Shown: positions 1 through 5,707, counted from the first letter of the stretch. The stretch: DNA of 6,017 nucleotides from Tannerella sp. (GCA_031275525.1 JAISOP010000137.1:1-6017); one strand, 5' to 3'. Numbers and translations: made by a program. Notes: a model not told the origin generated them from the sequence alone.

Positions 1-117
1 GAACCTGCTCAAAAATGAGAAAACAACAAAAGTCGGTGTTAGGGGGAAACGATTAAAAGCCGGATGGGATAACCTATATCTTATTAAACTCCTAAAAAAT
101 TAGATGCGTCAGCCCTG

Positions 118-133
118 GGGAAGGCGGCTTCCC
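118..133. repeat. Small palindrome with 6-4-6 layout
   Basis: GGGAAG (118-123), loop GCGG, CTTCCC (128-133). It has the same arm and loop lengths as the 23-base array units but differs in sequence and occurs once. No T-tract follows on either strand, so it is not a convincing terminator. Confidence 0.35.
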
Positions 134-166
134 AAGACATTCTTATGATTGGAAGGGATGACAAAG

Positions 167-211
167 GGATGCACAAAATTCATAGCGCCTCAAAAAAAAG
201 AATGAACCAAA
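167..211 (-). repeat. Dispersed motif copy A (GAGGCGCTATG element)
   Basis: Reading the minus strand, TTTGG, then a pyrimidine-rich ATTC plus T-run, then GAGGCGCTATG, then TTTTGTGC. Bases 181-202 match the reverse complement of 2481-2501 except for one extra A in the A-run. The hairpin seen in copy B is not conserved here. It lies about 145 bases beyond the esterase stop. Confidence 0.5.
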
Positions 212-240
212 TTTACGGGAAATGTTTTTTGCAGCACAAA

Positions 241-284
241 GCCCGAAAATGCGCATATACCGGGGTATGTAAGCATTTTCGGGC
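241..284. terminator. Long hairpin downstream of the esterase gene
   Basis: Arms GCCCGAAAATGC (241-252) and GCATTTTCGGGC (273-284) are perfectly complementary over 12 bp, and the 20-base interior can partly pair (ATACC with GGTAT). It begins 70 bases after the esterase stop in the direction of transcription. On the minus strand the stem is followed by TTTGTGC, a short T-rich tail. A terminator or mRNA 3'-end stabiliser for the galM-esterase transcript is the simplest reading; a REP-like palindrome is the alternative. Confidence 0.55.
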
Positions 285-354
285 TGAAGGATTGCGAAAA
301 ACAGACCCGTAAAGGGACGGTTTATTTCCGGACAGTTCCTGATACAAACCGCAC

Positions 355-1218
355 TCAAATATCTTCCAGCCAGGCGGCCAGTAACTCCAGGAATTGCCGG
401 TGATAGGCAAAATCCTTGTTCCATCCCCAGCCATGTTCGCCGGTAGGGAAAATATACAGCGCCGCCTTGATACCGTTTGCTTTCAGCGCCTGGTAATAAC
501 GGATACTGTTTTCCGGCAACACGCCCGTGTCGTCGTCGCTCAGCAAGATAATGGCCGGCGGCGTGTTGACATTCACCTGTTTCTCGTTTGAAAACGTATG
601 CAGGTCGGCGAGCGAAGGGTGGTCGCCCAGCAAGTTCCGACGCGAACCGGCGTGCGTCGTCATCTCCATGGTAATGACCGGGTAGAACAGAATGCTAAAA
701 TCGGGACGGGAACTGACACCGCCGATGACCGTAAAATGTGTCGAGGCCGTTGACGCCAGGTGGCCACCGGCCGAAAAACCGGCAATGCCAATTTGGTCCG
801 GTCGGATTTGCCATTCCGTGGCATGGCTGCGCACGTGACGGATGGCCTGCTGCGCATCCTCCAGCGGTACCTCCTTGTGTCCGTTCGGCATCCGGTATTT
901 CAGTATGAAGGCGGCAATCCCCCGACCCGCGAGCCACTGAGCGACCAGGGTGCCTTCGTGGTGCGACGCCAGACCGGCATATCCACCGCCCGGACAGACA
1001 ATCACCGCTTTTCCGTTCCCTTTCCCCTTTTCAGGCAGATAGACGATTAATTCGGGCGAAGAAACATTGGTAATCCAGTGATTCGCGTCCCTGTTTTCCG
1101 CTGCCGTGATTTCATTGTCGGTCGGCGGGTTTCCTTCCCACAGTTTTATCACTTGCTGGGCCTCTACGGCCGTCGCGCCGCAGAGGGTTAAAAGACAGAT
1201 AAAAATCATTCTCTTCAT
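355..1218 (-). CDS. Secreted alpha/beta-hydrolase, probable carbohydrate esterase (acetyl-xylan/feruloyl esterase-like)
   Basis: A 287-residue serine hydrolase of the alpha/beta fold, probably removing acetyl or other acyl groups from plant or host glycans in the periplasm. Residues 1-20 form a signal peptide (basic KR, hydrophobic core, cleavage after VEA before QQ). The core shows PGGGY (76-80) as the oxyanion-hole strand, the nucleophile elbow GFSAGG with Ser149, an acidic SDDD run (227-230) holding the catalytic Asp, probably Asp230, and His262 in GEHGWGW. These are the expected triad positions, and the length suits a single-domain esterase. The start at 1218 is chosen because an in-frame extension to 1278 would add 20 residues in front of a clean signal peptide and run into the upstream galM gene. 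It lies 32 bases after galM with no promoter seen between, so the two are probably co-transcribed. Fold and catalytic class are clear; the substrate is inferred and could be another small ester or peptide. Confidence 0.9.
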   Translation of the reverse strand: MKRMIFICLLTLCGATAVEAQQVIKLWEGNPPTDNEITAAENRDANHWITNVSSPELIVYLPEKGKGNGKAVIVCPGGGYAGLASHHEGTLVAQWLAGRGIAAFILKYRMPNGHKEVPLEDAQQAIRHVRSHATEWQIRPDQIGIAGFSAGGHLASTASTHFTVIGGVSSRPDFSILFYPVITMEMTTHAGSRRNLLGDHPSLADLHTFSNEKQVNVNTPPAIILLSDDDTGVLPENSIRYYQALKANGIKAALYIFPTGEHGWGWNKDFAYHRQFLELLAAWLEDI

Positions 1219-1250
1219 GGTGCATATTATATAATGTGTGTGCCAATCAT

Positions 1251-2381
1251 TTATTGAACGGAAAAACGGTAGATGCACCGGCTCAGGTAGTTTTCTCCCG
1301 GGCGGAGCGTTGTTGTCGGGAAAGCCGGCTGGTTCGGGCTGTCCGGATAGTGCTGCGTTTCGAGGCAGAGCGCTCCGCGGTGCGGATAGGTGACGCCGAA
1401 TTTACCTTTGTCCGTTCCGCTCATTGCGTTTCCGGAATAGAATTGGACGCCCGGCTCGTTTGTGAAAACCTCCATGACAATACCACTGCCCGGATGTAGG
1501 ACGCGAGCTGCCGGCTGCGTCACATTTCCTCCCGTATTCAATACCCAGTTGTGGTCAAAACCCTTGCCCCGTTCGATTTGCCGGAACGGGCTGTCGATGC
1601 CTTCGCTCAGGAGAACCGGCGTACGCAGATCCAGCGGCGTACCCTCAACCGGAAGCAGCGCCGAGGTGGGGAGGAGCAGGCTGTCCACTTCCGTATAGAG
1701 GTCGGCGTTGATTTGAACCAGGTGGTCGGTGATCCGGGAACCGGCCACGCCCGAGAGATTGAAATAACTGTGATTGGTCAGGTTGACCACCGTTGGCCGA
1801 TCGGTCGTCGCTTCATAGCGGATGTCCAGCGCATTATCGTTGGTCACGGTATAAGTTACCTTCACCTTCAGGTTACCCGGGAATCCGGCTTCGCCATCCT
1901 CGGAGAGGTAGCTCAGTTCCAGTGTCCGGTCGTCCGGCTGCACCGCGTCCCATATCTGGACATGGAACCCCTGTGGCCCACCGTGGAGGCAGTTTCCGTT
2001 ATTATTCTGCGGCAAACGGTATTCCTTTTCGTCCAGCACGAACTGTCCCCGGGCAATCCGGTTGCCGTAACGCCCGATAAGCGCACCGAAGTTCCCGTCC
2101 GAAGCCACATAATCCGCGATGTGGTCATACCCCAGTACGACATCCGTCATTTTGCCGTTCTTGTCCGGAATCATGACGGAAACCACCCGTCCGCCGTAGT
2201 TCGTGACACAAACCTCCATGCCTTTCGCGTTCTTCAATACATACAAAGCCGTCGGTTTACCGGCTACTTCCGATACGAAGTCGGCTTTCTTCAACCCGGA
2301 AACCAGTCTTTCTTCCCTGTTTCCGCATGACCACAGCATTATACATGCCGCCATTGAAATCATCCAAATTCTTTTCATCAT
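1251..2381 (-). CDS. galM: Aldose 1-epimerase (galactose mutarotase), predicted lipoprotein
   Basis: Interconverts alpha and beta anomers of free aldoses such as galactose and glucose. The 376-residue protein has a lipoprotein-type N-terminus (MMKRIW, hydrophobic stretch, LWSC with Cys19), so it should be lipidated and sit in the periplasm or on the surface, unlike the cytoplasmic E. coli enzyme. The GalM fold is shown by GRYGNRIARG (103-112), CLHGG with His133, NLTNHSYFNL with the likely catalytic acid His204, GFDHNWVL with Asp276, and LETQHYPDSPNQ with the likely catalytic base Glu341. All expected active-site residues are present and the chain is intact. Two adjacent ATGs (2381 and 2378) are possible starts; a weak AAGGA abuts the first, so the second may be used. 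A TAnnTTTG-type promoter lies about 45 bases upstream. It is followed after 32 bases by the esterase gene, suggesting joint work on sugars released outside the cytoplasm. Confidence 0.95.
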   Translation of the reverse strand: MMKRIWMISMAACIMLWSCGNREERLVSGLKKADFVSEVAGKPTALYVLKNAKGMEVCVTNYGGRVVSVMIPDKNGKMTDVVLGYDHIADYVASDGNFGALIGRYGNRIARGQFVLDEKEYRLPQNNNGNCLHGGPQGFHVQIWDAVQPDDRTLELSYLSEDGEAGFPGNLKVKVTYTVTNDNALDIRYEATTDRPTVVNLTNHSYFNLSGVAGSRITDHLVQINADLYTEVDSLLLPTSALLPVEGTPLDLRTPVLLSEGIDSPFRQIERGKGFDHNWVLNTGGNVTQPAARVLHPGSGIVMEVFTNEPGVQFYSGNAMSGTDKGKFGVTYPHRGALCLETQHYPDSPNQPAFPTTTLRPGENYLSRCIYRFSVQ

Positions 2382-2424
2382 TCCTTATTTATTTAATTTC
2401 TGTTTTATGGATTCTAAGAGCTAC

Positions 2425-2432
2425 CAAAAGTA
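2425..2432 (-). promoter_or_regulatory. Candidate galM promoter, -7 element
   Basis: The minus strand reads TACTTTTG, a full match to TAnnTTTG, 43 bases upstream of the galM ATG. A start near 2418 would give a leader of roughly 35-40 bases. The region 19-21 bases further upstream reads TGTTC rather than TTTG, so the -33 element is weak. If used, the repeat array and the 14-bp hairpin lie upstream of the promoter and outside the galM transcript. Confidence 0.45.
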
Positions 2433-2471
2433 GTTATTTTCAGCCTTACAGGAACACACAAACGAAGTTTT

Positions 2472-2530
2472 TTTGGCTATTTCTTTTTTTGAGGCGCTAT
2501 GGAAAAAGAAATAGCCGTTTTTTGTGCGTA
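2472..2530 (+). repeat. Dispersed motif copy B (GAGGCGCTATG element)
   Basis: Reading the plus strand, TTTGGCTATTTC, a T-run, GAGGCGCTATGG, then TTTTTTGTGCG. It matches copy A at 167-211 in opposite orientation, with a longer insertion between the ATG and the TTTTGTGC segment that creates the 14-bp hairpin. Related GAGGCGCT and GCGTAATAGC words recur near 5673 and 5700. Confidence 0.5.
2475..2516. terminator. Perfect 14-bp hairpin between nagB and galM
   Basis: Left arm GGCTATTTCTTTTT (2475-2488) and right arm AAAAAGAAATAGCC (2503-2516) are exact complements around a 14-base loop. On the plus strand the stem is followed by GTTTTTTG, as in an intrinsic terminator, yet no plus-strand gene enters it. 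On the minus strand, the direction of nagB, the stem is followed by A residues, so it would be a poor rho-independent terminator there. It may stop antisense transcription, protect the nagB mRNA 3' end, or be part of a dispersed repeat. Confidence 0.55.
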
Positions 2531-2559
2531 ATAGCAAAATCACGAATTACACTCACCCT

Positions 2560-2704
2560 GCATTAGGGAGGTCGTCCTCCCCGCATTAGGGAGGTCGCCC
2601 TCCCAGCATTAGGGAGGTCGTCCTCCCTGCATTAGGGAGGTCGCCCTCCCAGCATTAGGGAGGCCAACCTCCCTGCATTAGGGAGGTCGCCCTCCCGGCA
2701 TTAG
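2560..2704. repeat. Tandem array of 23-base palindromic units (six full plus a 7-base partial)
   Basis: Units start at 2560, 2583, 2606, 2629, 2652 and 2675, with a partial GCATTAG at 2698-2704. Each unit is GCATTA, GGGAGG, a 4-base loop, CCTCCC and one variable base. The 6-bp arms and the GCATTA linker are identical in all six units; only the loop (TCGT, TCGC, TCGT, TCGC, CCAA, TCGC) and the last base (C, A, T, A, T, G) vary. The array lies 40 bases after the nagB stop and upstream of the candidate galM promoter, so readthrough from nagB would give six consecutive hairpins. It is not a CRISPR, as there are no spacers. Function is unknown. Confidence 0.95.
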
Positions 2705-2743
2705 TCATTTCATCAACTTTGAACGCCCTGCCCTCCGGGAGCG

Positions 2744-3553
2744 TTACAGGATGGTTTCCGGACAGAGATGTTCCCTTTCGATGTCCTTGAAATAGCGGTA
2801 GGTGCCGACTTTGAGTTCGTCGCAGGCGGCCTCGTCACAGACGATGATTCCCTTCGGATGCAGTTGCAACGCCGTGATTGTCCACATCTGGTTCACGGCG
2901 CCCTCGACGGCCTGCTGCAGGGCACGCGCCTTGCTGTGGCCGTTGACCACAATCAGCACCTCGCGCGCGTCGAGCACCGTGGCCACGCCGACCGTCAGGG
3001 CCGTCTTCGGCACCCGGTTCACGTCGTTGTCGAAGAAACGGGAGTTGGCAATCATCGTATCGGTGGTCAGCGTCTTGATACGCGTACGCGAAGCCAGCGA
3101 TGATCCCGGTTCGTTGAATGCCATGTGTCCGTCCGGCCCGATGCCGCCCAGGAAGAGGTCGATACCGCCGGCCGCCCGGATAGCGGTCTCGTAGGCGGCA
3201 CATTCCTGTTCGAGGTCAGGCGCGTTTCCGTTGAGGATATGCACGTTTTCCGGCTGTATGTCGATGTGGCCGAAAAAGTGCTTCCGCATGAAGGAATGGT
3301 AACTTTCGGGATGATCCTCCGGCAGGCCAACGTATTCGTCCATGTTGAACGTGACGACGTGGCGGAACGATACGGCGCCGCTCCTGTTCAGTTCAATCAG
3401 GCGTTGATACGTGCCCAGCGGCGACGAGCCGGTCGGCAGTCCCAGCACAAAGGGTTTATCGGCCGTTGGCGCGGCTTTCCCGATTCGGGCAGCGATGTAG
3501 CCGGCCGCCCATTGCGACATTCTTTCGTATGTCGGTTCGATAATCACTCTCAT
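2744..3553 (-). CDS. nagB: Glucosamine-6-phosphate deaminase
   Basis: Cytoplasmic enzyme converting glucosamine 6-phosphate to fructose 6-phosphate and ammonia, linking amino-sugar breakdown to glycolysis. The 269-residue protein aligns in register with E. coli NagB (266 residues): Asp72 in FNMDEY, Asp141 and His143 in GPDGHMAFNEP, and Glu148 are the known catalytic residues. Ser151, Arg158, Lys160 and Tyr254, which form the GlcNAc-6-phosphate allosteric site in the E. coli enzyme, are also present, so allosteric activation is plausible. LGLPTGSSPLGTY (37-49) is the phosphate/sugar-binding loop. I chose the ATG at 3553 (MRVIIEP) because it matches the family N-terminus; an in-frame ATG at 3589 would add 12 residues (MIQKSNDSKIQP) made from a local direct repeat that also encodes the flavoprotein C-terminus. 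It follows the flavoprotein gene by 16 bases with no promoter visible, so it is probably the third gene of that transcript. Confidence 0.97.
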   Translation of the reverse strand: MRVIIEPTYERMSQWAAGYIAARIGKAAPTADKPFVLGLPTGSSPLGTYQRLIELNRSGAVSFRHVVTFNMDEYVGLPEDHPESYHSFMRKHFFGHIDIQPENVHILNGNAPDLEQECAAYETAIRAAGGIDLFLGGIGPDGHMAFNEPGSSLASRTRIKTLTTDTMIANSRFFDNDVNRVPKTALTVGVATVLDAREVLIVVNGHSKARALQQAVEGAVNQMWTITALQLHPKGIIVCDEAACDELKVGTYRYFKDIEREHLCPETIL

Positions 3554-3559
3554 GGGTTG

Positions 3560-3591
3560 AATCTTTGAATCATTGGATTTTTGAATCATTG
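3560..3591. repeat. 16-base direct repeat at the flavoprotein-nagB junction
   Basis: Two adjacent 16-base units (3560-3575 and 3576-3591) agree at 14 positions and share the exact core TTTGAATCATTG; a third TTGAATC lies at 3557-3563. On the coding strand the core reads CAATGATTCAAA. It encodes the flavoprotein C-terminus FNDSKIQ and supplies an extra in-frame ATG (3589) ahead of nagB. Confidence 0.75.
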
Positions 3592-4775
3592 AAAGATAGC
3601 ATCCGTTCCGCCATGACTTTGCCCAGTTCCCGGCATTTCCGGCGGGATTCGTCGCTCATGGCCTGTTTTTGTTCGACCGGTTCGCCGGCTGTTTCCCACT
3701 TCATGGTTTCCGCGAAAGCGGCTAAGCGCTTAACAGCCATCCCCGCCCAGGTGAACGAGCCGAAGTAACCGAACAAACGGTTTTTCACTTCGCGGACCTC
3801 AATCTGTTTCAGGACGGATTCGATGGCCGGGAAAAGCTGCCCGCTGTAGGTCGGACTGCCGACCATCAGTCCCCTGTATTTGAAGACATCCCTCAGCATG
3901 TACGAGGCATGGGTTTTGCTGGCGTCGTGCATGGCGATTTCCCGGATACCCTGTTCCGAAAGCGAGGCGGCCACCGTTTCGGCCATCTGTTCGGTATGCC
4001 CGTACATGCTGCCGTAGAGAATGGTCACGCCTGTGGCGCCTTCGTAGCGGCAGAGCCGGTCATACAGGTGGATGGCGTCGGTGCGGCGTTCGTGCCAGAC
4101 GGGGCCGTGGGTGGGGCAGATGGTTTGAATGTCCTGCAGCGAGAGCTTTTGCAGCAGTTTCTGAACGGGATTGCCGTACTTGCCGACGATGTTGGCGTAG
4201 TAGCGTATCATTTCCTCCCGGTAACGGTCTGTATTGATTTGCGAATCCGTCACACCGCCGTCCAGCGTGCCGTAGGTGCCGAAGGCGTCGGCTGAGAAAA
4301 GGGTTTTGTCTGTTTCGTCGTAGGCAACCATTACTTCCGGCCAATGTACCATCGGGGCCATGTAGAACTTCAAGCGGTGGCGTCCCAGATCGAGGACCTC
4401 TCCCTCCCTGACCTCATGCAGCCCCTCCGTGATACCGTAATAGCCGGCCAACATGCCGAACGTTTGCCGGTTGCCGACGATTTGGAGGCCGGGATATAGT
4501 TGCCGCAACAAACGGATGCTGCCGGAGTGGTCGGGTTCCATGTGGTTGACGACCAGATAATCGAGCGGACGCCCGTTCAGGGCTTCCTCGATTTGACGGA
4601 AAAAAAGGTCAGAATAACAGATATCGACCGTGTCCATCAGCGCCGTTTTTTCGTCCGTAATCAGGAATGAGTTATACGAAACGCCGTCGGGCAAGGGCCA
4701 TAAGTTTTCAAAAAGCGTTTTCCGCCGGTCGTTGACGCCGACGTAATAGATGTCATTTGCGATTTTTATTTGCAT
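3570..4775 (-). CDS. fprA: FprA-family A-type flavoprotein (flavo-diiron protein, oxygen/NO reductase)
   Basis: Cytoplasmic flavo-diiron protein that reduces oxygen to water, or nitric oxide to nitrous oxide, protecting an anaerobe from these gases. The 401-residue chain has the two expected domains. The N-terminal metallo-beta-lactamase-like domain (about 1-245) carries the diiron ligands: HMEPDH (His78, Glu80, Asp82, His83), His144, Asp163 and His223. The C-terminal flavodoxin domain (about 248-393) carries the FMN phosphate loop LYGSMYGHTE (253-262) and GSPTYSG (306-312). There is no added rubredoxin or flavin reductase domain, so a separate electron donor is needed. The start at 4775 lies inside the end of lgt (23-base overlap) with no Shine-Dalgarno sequence, consistent with translational coupling. 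The last residues, FNDSKIQ, fall in a 16-base direct repeat shared with the nagB leader. Family is certain; choice between O2 and NO as main substrate cannot be read from sequence. Confidence 0.96.
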   Translation of the reverse strand: MQIKIANDIYYVGVNDRRKTLFENLWPLPDGVSYNSFLITDEKTALMDTVDICYSDLFFRQIEEALNGRPLDYLVVNHMEPDHSGSIRLLRQLYPGLQIVGNRQTFGMLAGYYGITEGLHEVREGEVLDLGRHRLKFYMAPMVHWPEVMVAYDETDKTLFSADAFGTYGTLDGGVTDSQINTDRYREEMIRYYANIVGKYGNPVQKLLQKLSLQDIQTICPTHGPVWHERRTDAIHLYDRLCRYEGATGVTILYGSMYGHTEQMAETVAASLSEQGIREIAMHDASKTHASYMLRDVFKYRGLMVGSPTYSGQLFPAIESVLKQIEVREVKNRLFGYFGSFTWAGMAVKRLAAFAETMKWETAGEPVEQKQAMSDESRRKCRELGKVMAERMLSFNDSKIQ

Positions 4776-5625
4776 TACGATAAGAATAAGCGACTGGTTT
4801 TCTTTTCACTGCCCGCAGGACAAAGTACAGACCTGCCAGGACGAACGGGATGCTCAGCCATTGCCCCATGTTGAGCACCATGCCGACCTCGAAATCTTCC
4901 TGGACCTCTTTCAGGAATTCGATCAGGAATCGGGCGGTAAAGAGGCATATCATGAAGATGCCGAAGATAAAGCCTTCCCGTTTCCAGGCATCTTTCCTGA
5001 AGTAGAGCCACATGCAGAGTGCGAAGGTGAGCAGGTAGCAGACCGCTTCATAGATTTGGGTCGGATGACTGGGTGCGGTGAAGACGGGTTCGGCGCCCTG
5101 CCGCCAGGCGTGCAGGGAGATTTTTGAAAAATCGACAAAGCGGAAGCCCCAGGGTAAATCCGTCGGATGACCGAAAATCTCATGGTTCATCAGGTTGCCC
5201 AGACGTATCAGCGCAGCCACCAAGCCCGTGGGGGTAACCAACTTGTCGAACGTCCACAACATGCTCTGATGCGACACGTTCCGGGAGTAGAAATAAATGG
5301 CGACAATAATCCCCAGCACGCCGCCGTGACTGGCCAGCCCGCCTTCCCATACCTTCAATATTTCGATCGGATGGGCCAGGTAGTACCCGGGGTCGTAAAA
5401 CAAGCAATGTCCCAGCCGTGCCCCGACGATCGTACCCAAAGCCGTGTAATACAGCAACGGGTCCAGCCATCCGGGAGGAATACTTTCCCGTTTCCACATC
5501 CGCTCCACGTTTTTATACCCCACGGAAAAACCGACGATAAACGCCAACGCATACCAGCGTATTTCCCTTGACCCGATGGAAAAAATAGCCGGGTCAACCG
5601 TCCATGTAATCTCTGCTATTGTCAT
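4753..5625 (-). CDS. lgt: Prolipoprotein diacylglyceryl transferase
   Basis: Inner-membrane enzyme moving diacylglycerol from phosphatidylglycerol to the lipobox cysteine of prolipoproteins, the first step of lipoprotein maturation. The 290-residue protein has several hydrophobic membrane segments (for example near 26-37, 103-114, 197-209, 219-231 and 258-271). Family motifs are GARLGHCLFYDP (68-79), WEGGLASHGG with His100, RLGNLMNHEIFG starting at Arg141, HPTQIYEA (187-194) and RFLIEFLKE (232-240). In the Lgt signature the usual G-R and N-F read I-R and N-L here, which may be a Bacteroidetes variant. Two adjacent ATGs are possible (5628, 5625); the second is preferred because a GGAGG sits 5 bases before it but only 2 before the first. 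The basic tail (NANKNRK) overlaps the flavoprotein start by 23 bases. It is first in the three-gene unit, with a candidate promoter 21-28 bases upstream of the first ATG. Confidence 0.96.
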   Translation of the reverse strand: MTIAEITWTVDPAIFSIGSREIRWYALAFIVGFSVGYKNVERMWKRESIPPGWLDPLLYYTALGTIVGARLGHCLFYDPGYYLAHPIEILKVWEGGLASHGGVLGIIVAIYFYSRNVSHQSMLWTFDKLVTPTGLVAALIRLGNLMNHEIFGHPTDLPWGFRFVDFSKISLHAWRQGAEPVFTAPSHPTQIYEAVCYLLTFALCMWLYFRKDAWKREGFIFGIFMICLFTARFLIEFLKEVQEDFEVGMVLNMGQWLSIPFVLAGLYFVLRAVKRKPVAYSYRNANKNRK

Positions 5626-5630
5626 CATAA

Positions 5631-5635
5631 CCTCC
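5631..5635 (-). promoter_or_regulatory. Shine-Dalgarno sequence of lgt
   Basis: The minus strand reads GGAGG, then TT, then ATGATG. The spacing of 5 bases favours the second ATG (5625). None of the other genes here has a comparable purine box, which is normal for Bacteroidetes, so this one stands out. Confidence 0.6.
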
Positions 5636-5648
5636 GAATTTCAGGGGA

Positions 5649-5656
5649 CAAAGATA
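5649..5656 (-). promoter_or_regulatory. Candidate lgt promoter, -7 element
   Basis: The minus strand reads TATCTTTG, a full match to the Bacteroidetes -7 consensus TAnnTTTG. Transcription would start near 5643 and give a leader of about 15-20 bases. No clear TTTG -33 element is found at the usual 19-21 base spacing; a TTTTG lies only 11 bases upstream. The position just before the first gene of the unit supports it. Confidence 0.45.
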
Positions 5657-5688
5657 ATTCAAAAAACCAAAAGAGGCGCTTAGCATGG

Positions 5689-5707
5689 TATTACGCGTCG
5701 CGTAATA
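5689..5707. repeat. Perfect palindrome upstream of the lgt promoter
   Basis: TATTACGCG, a central T, then CGCGTAATA: 9-bp arms around one base. It lies about 35-55 bases upstream of the candidate lgt -7 element, where a regulator could bind. It may equally be part of the dispersed repeat, since GCGTAATAGC also occurs at 2526-2535 next to copy B. Confidence 0.5.

Larger units (their letters stand above)
1..354. other. Intergenic region left of the esterase gene
   Basis: No gene is supported. A minus-strand open frame running from 424 to 143 overlaps the esterase C-terminus in another frame and then crosses the hairpin and a repeat motif, so it is taken as chance. Contents are the 241-284 hairpin, the small 118-133 palindrome and a copy of the GAGGCGCTATG motif (167-211). 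No tRNA or promoter of the TAnnTTTG type was seen. Confidence 0.6.

Noticed and set aside
143..424. A 93-codon minus-strand open frame at the end of the esterase gene
   Set aside because: It overlaps the esterase C-terminus in another frame, then translates a hairpin and a repeat motif; no start signal or domain is visible.
1219..1278. Longer esterase start at 1278 (20 extra residues)
   Set aside because: The extension would run into the upstream galM coding end and would bury a good signal peptide behind a polar leader.
394..2330. Plus-strand open frames of 65-259 codons across the esterase and galM genes
   Set aside because: They lie antisense to intact genes with full catalytic motifs and show no recognisable protein features; GC-rich third positions explain the open frames.
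2560..2704. CRISPR array
   Set aside because: The 23-base units abut directly with no spacers of unrelated sequence, and there are no cas genes nearby.
2722..2745. Terminator for nagB (AACGC/GCGTT dyad overlapping the stop codon)
   Set aside because: The outer stem is only 5 bp with an asymmetric interior, and no T-tract follows on the minus strand.
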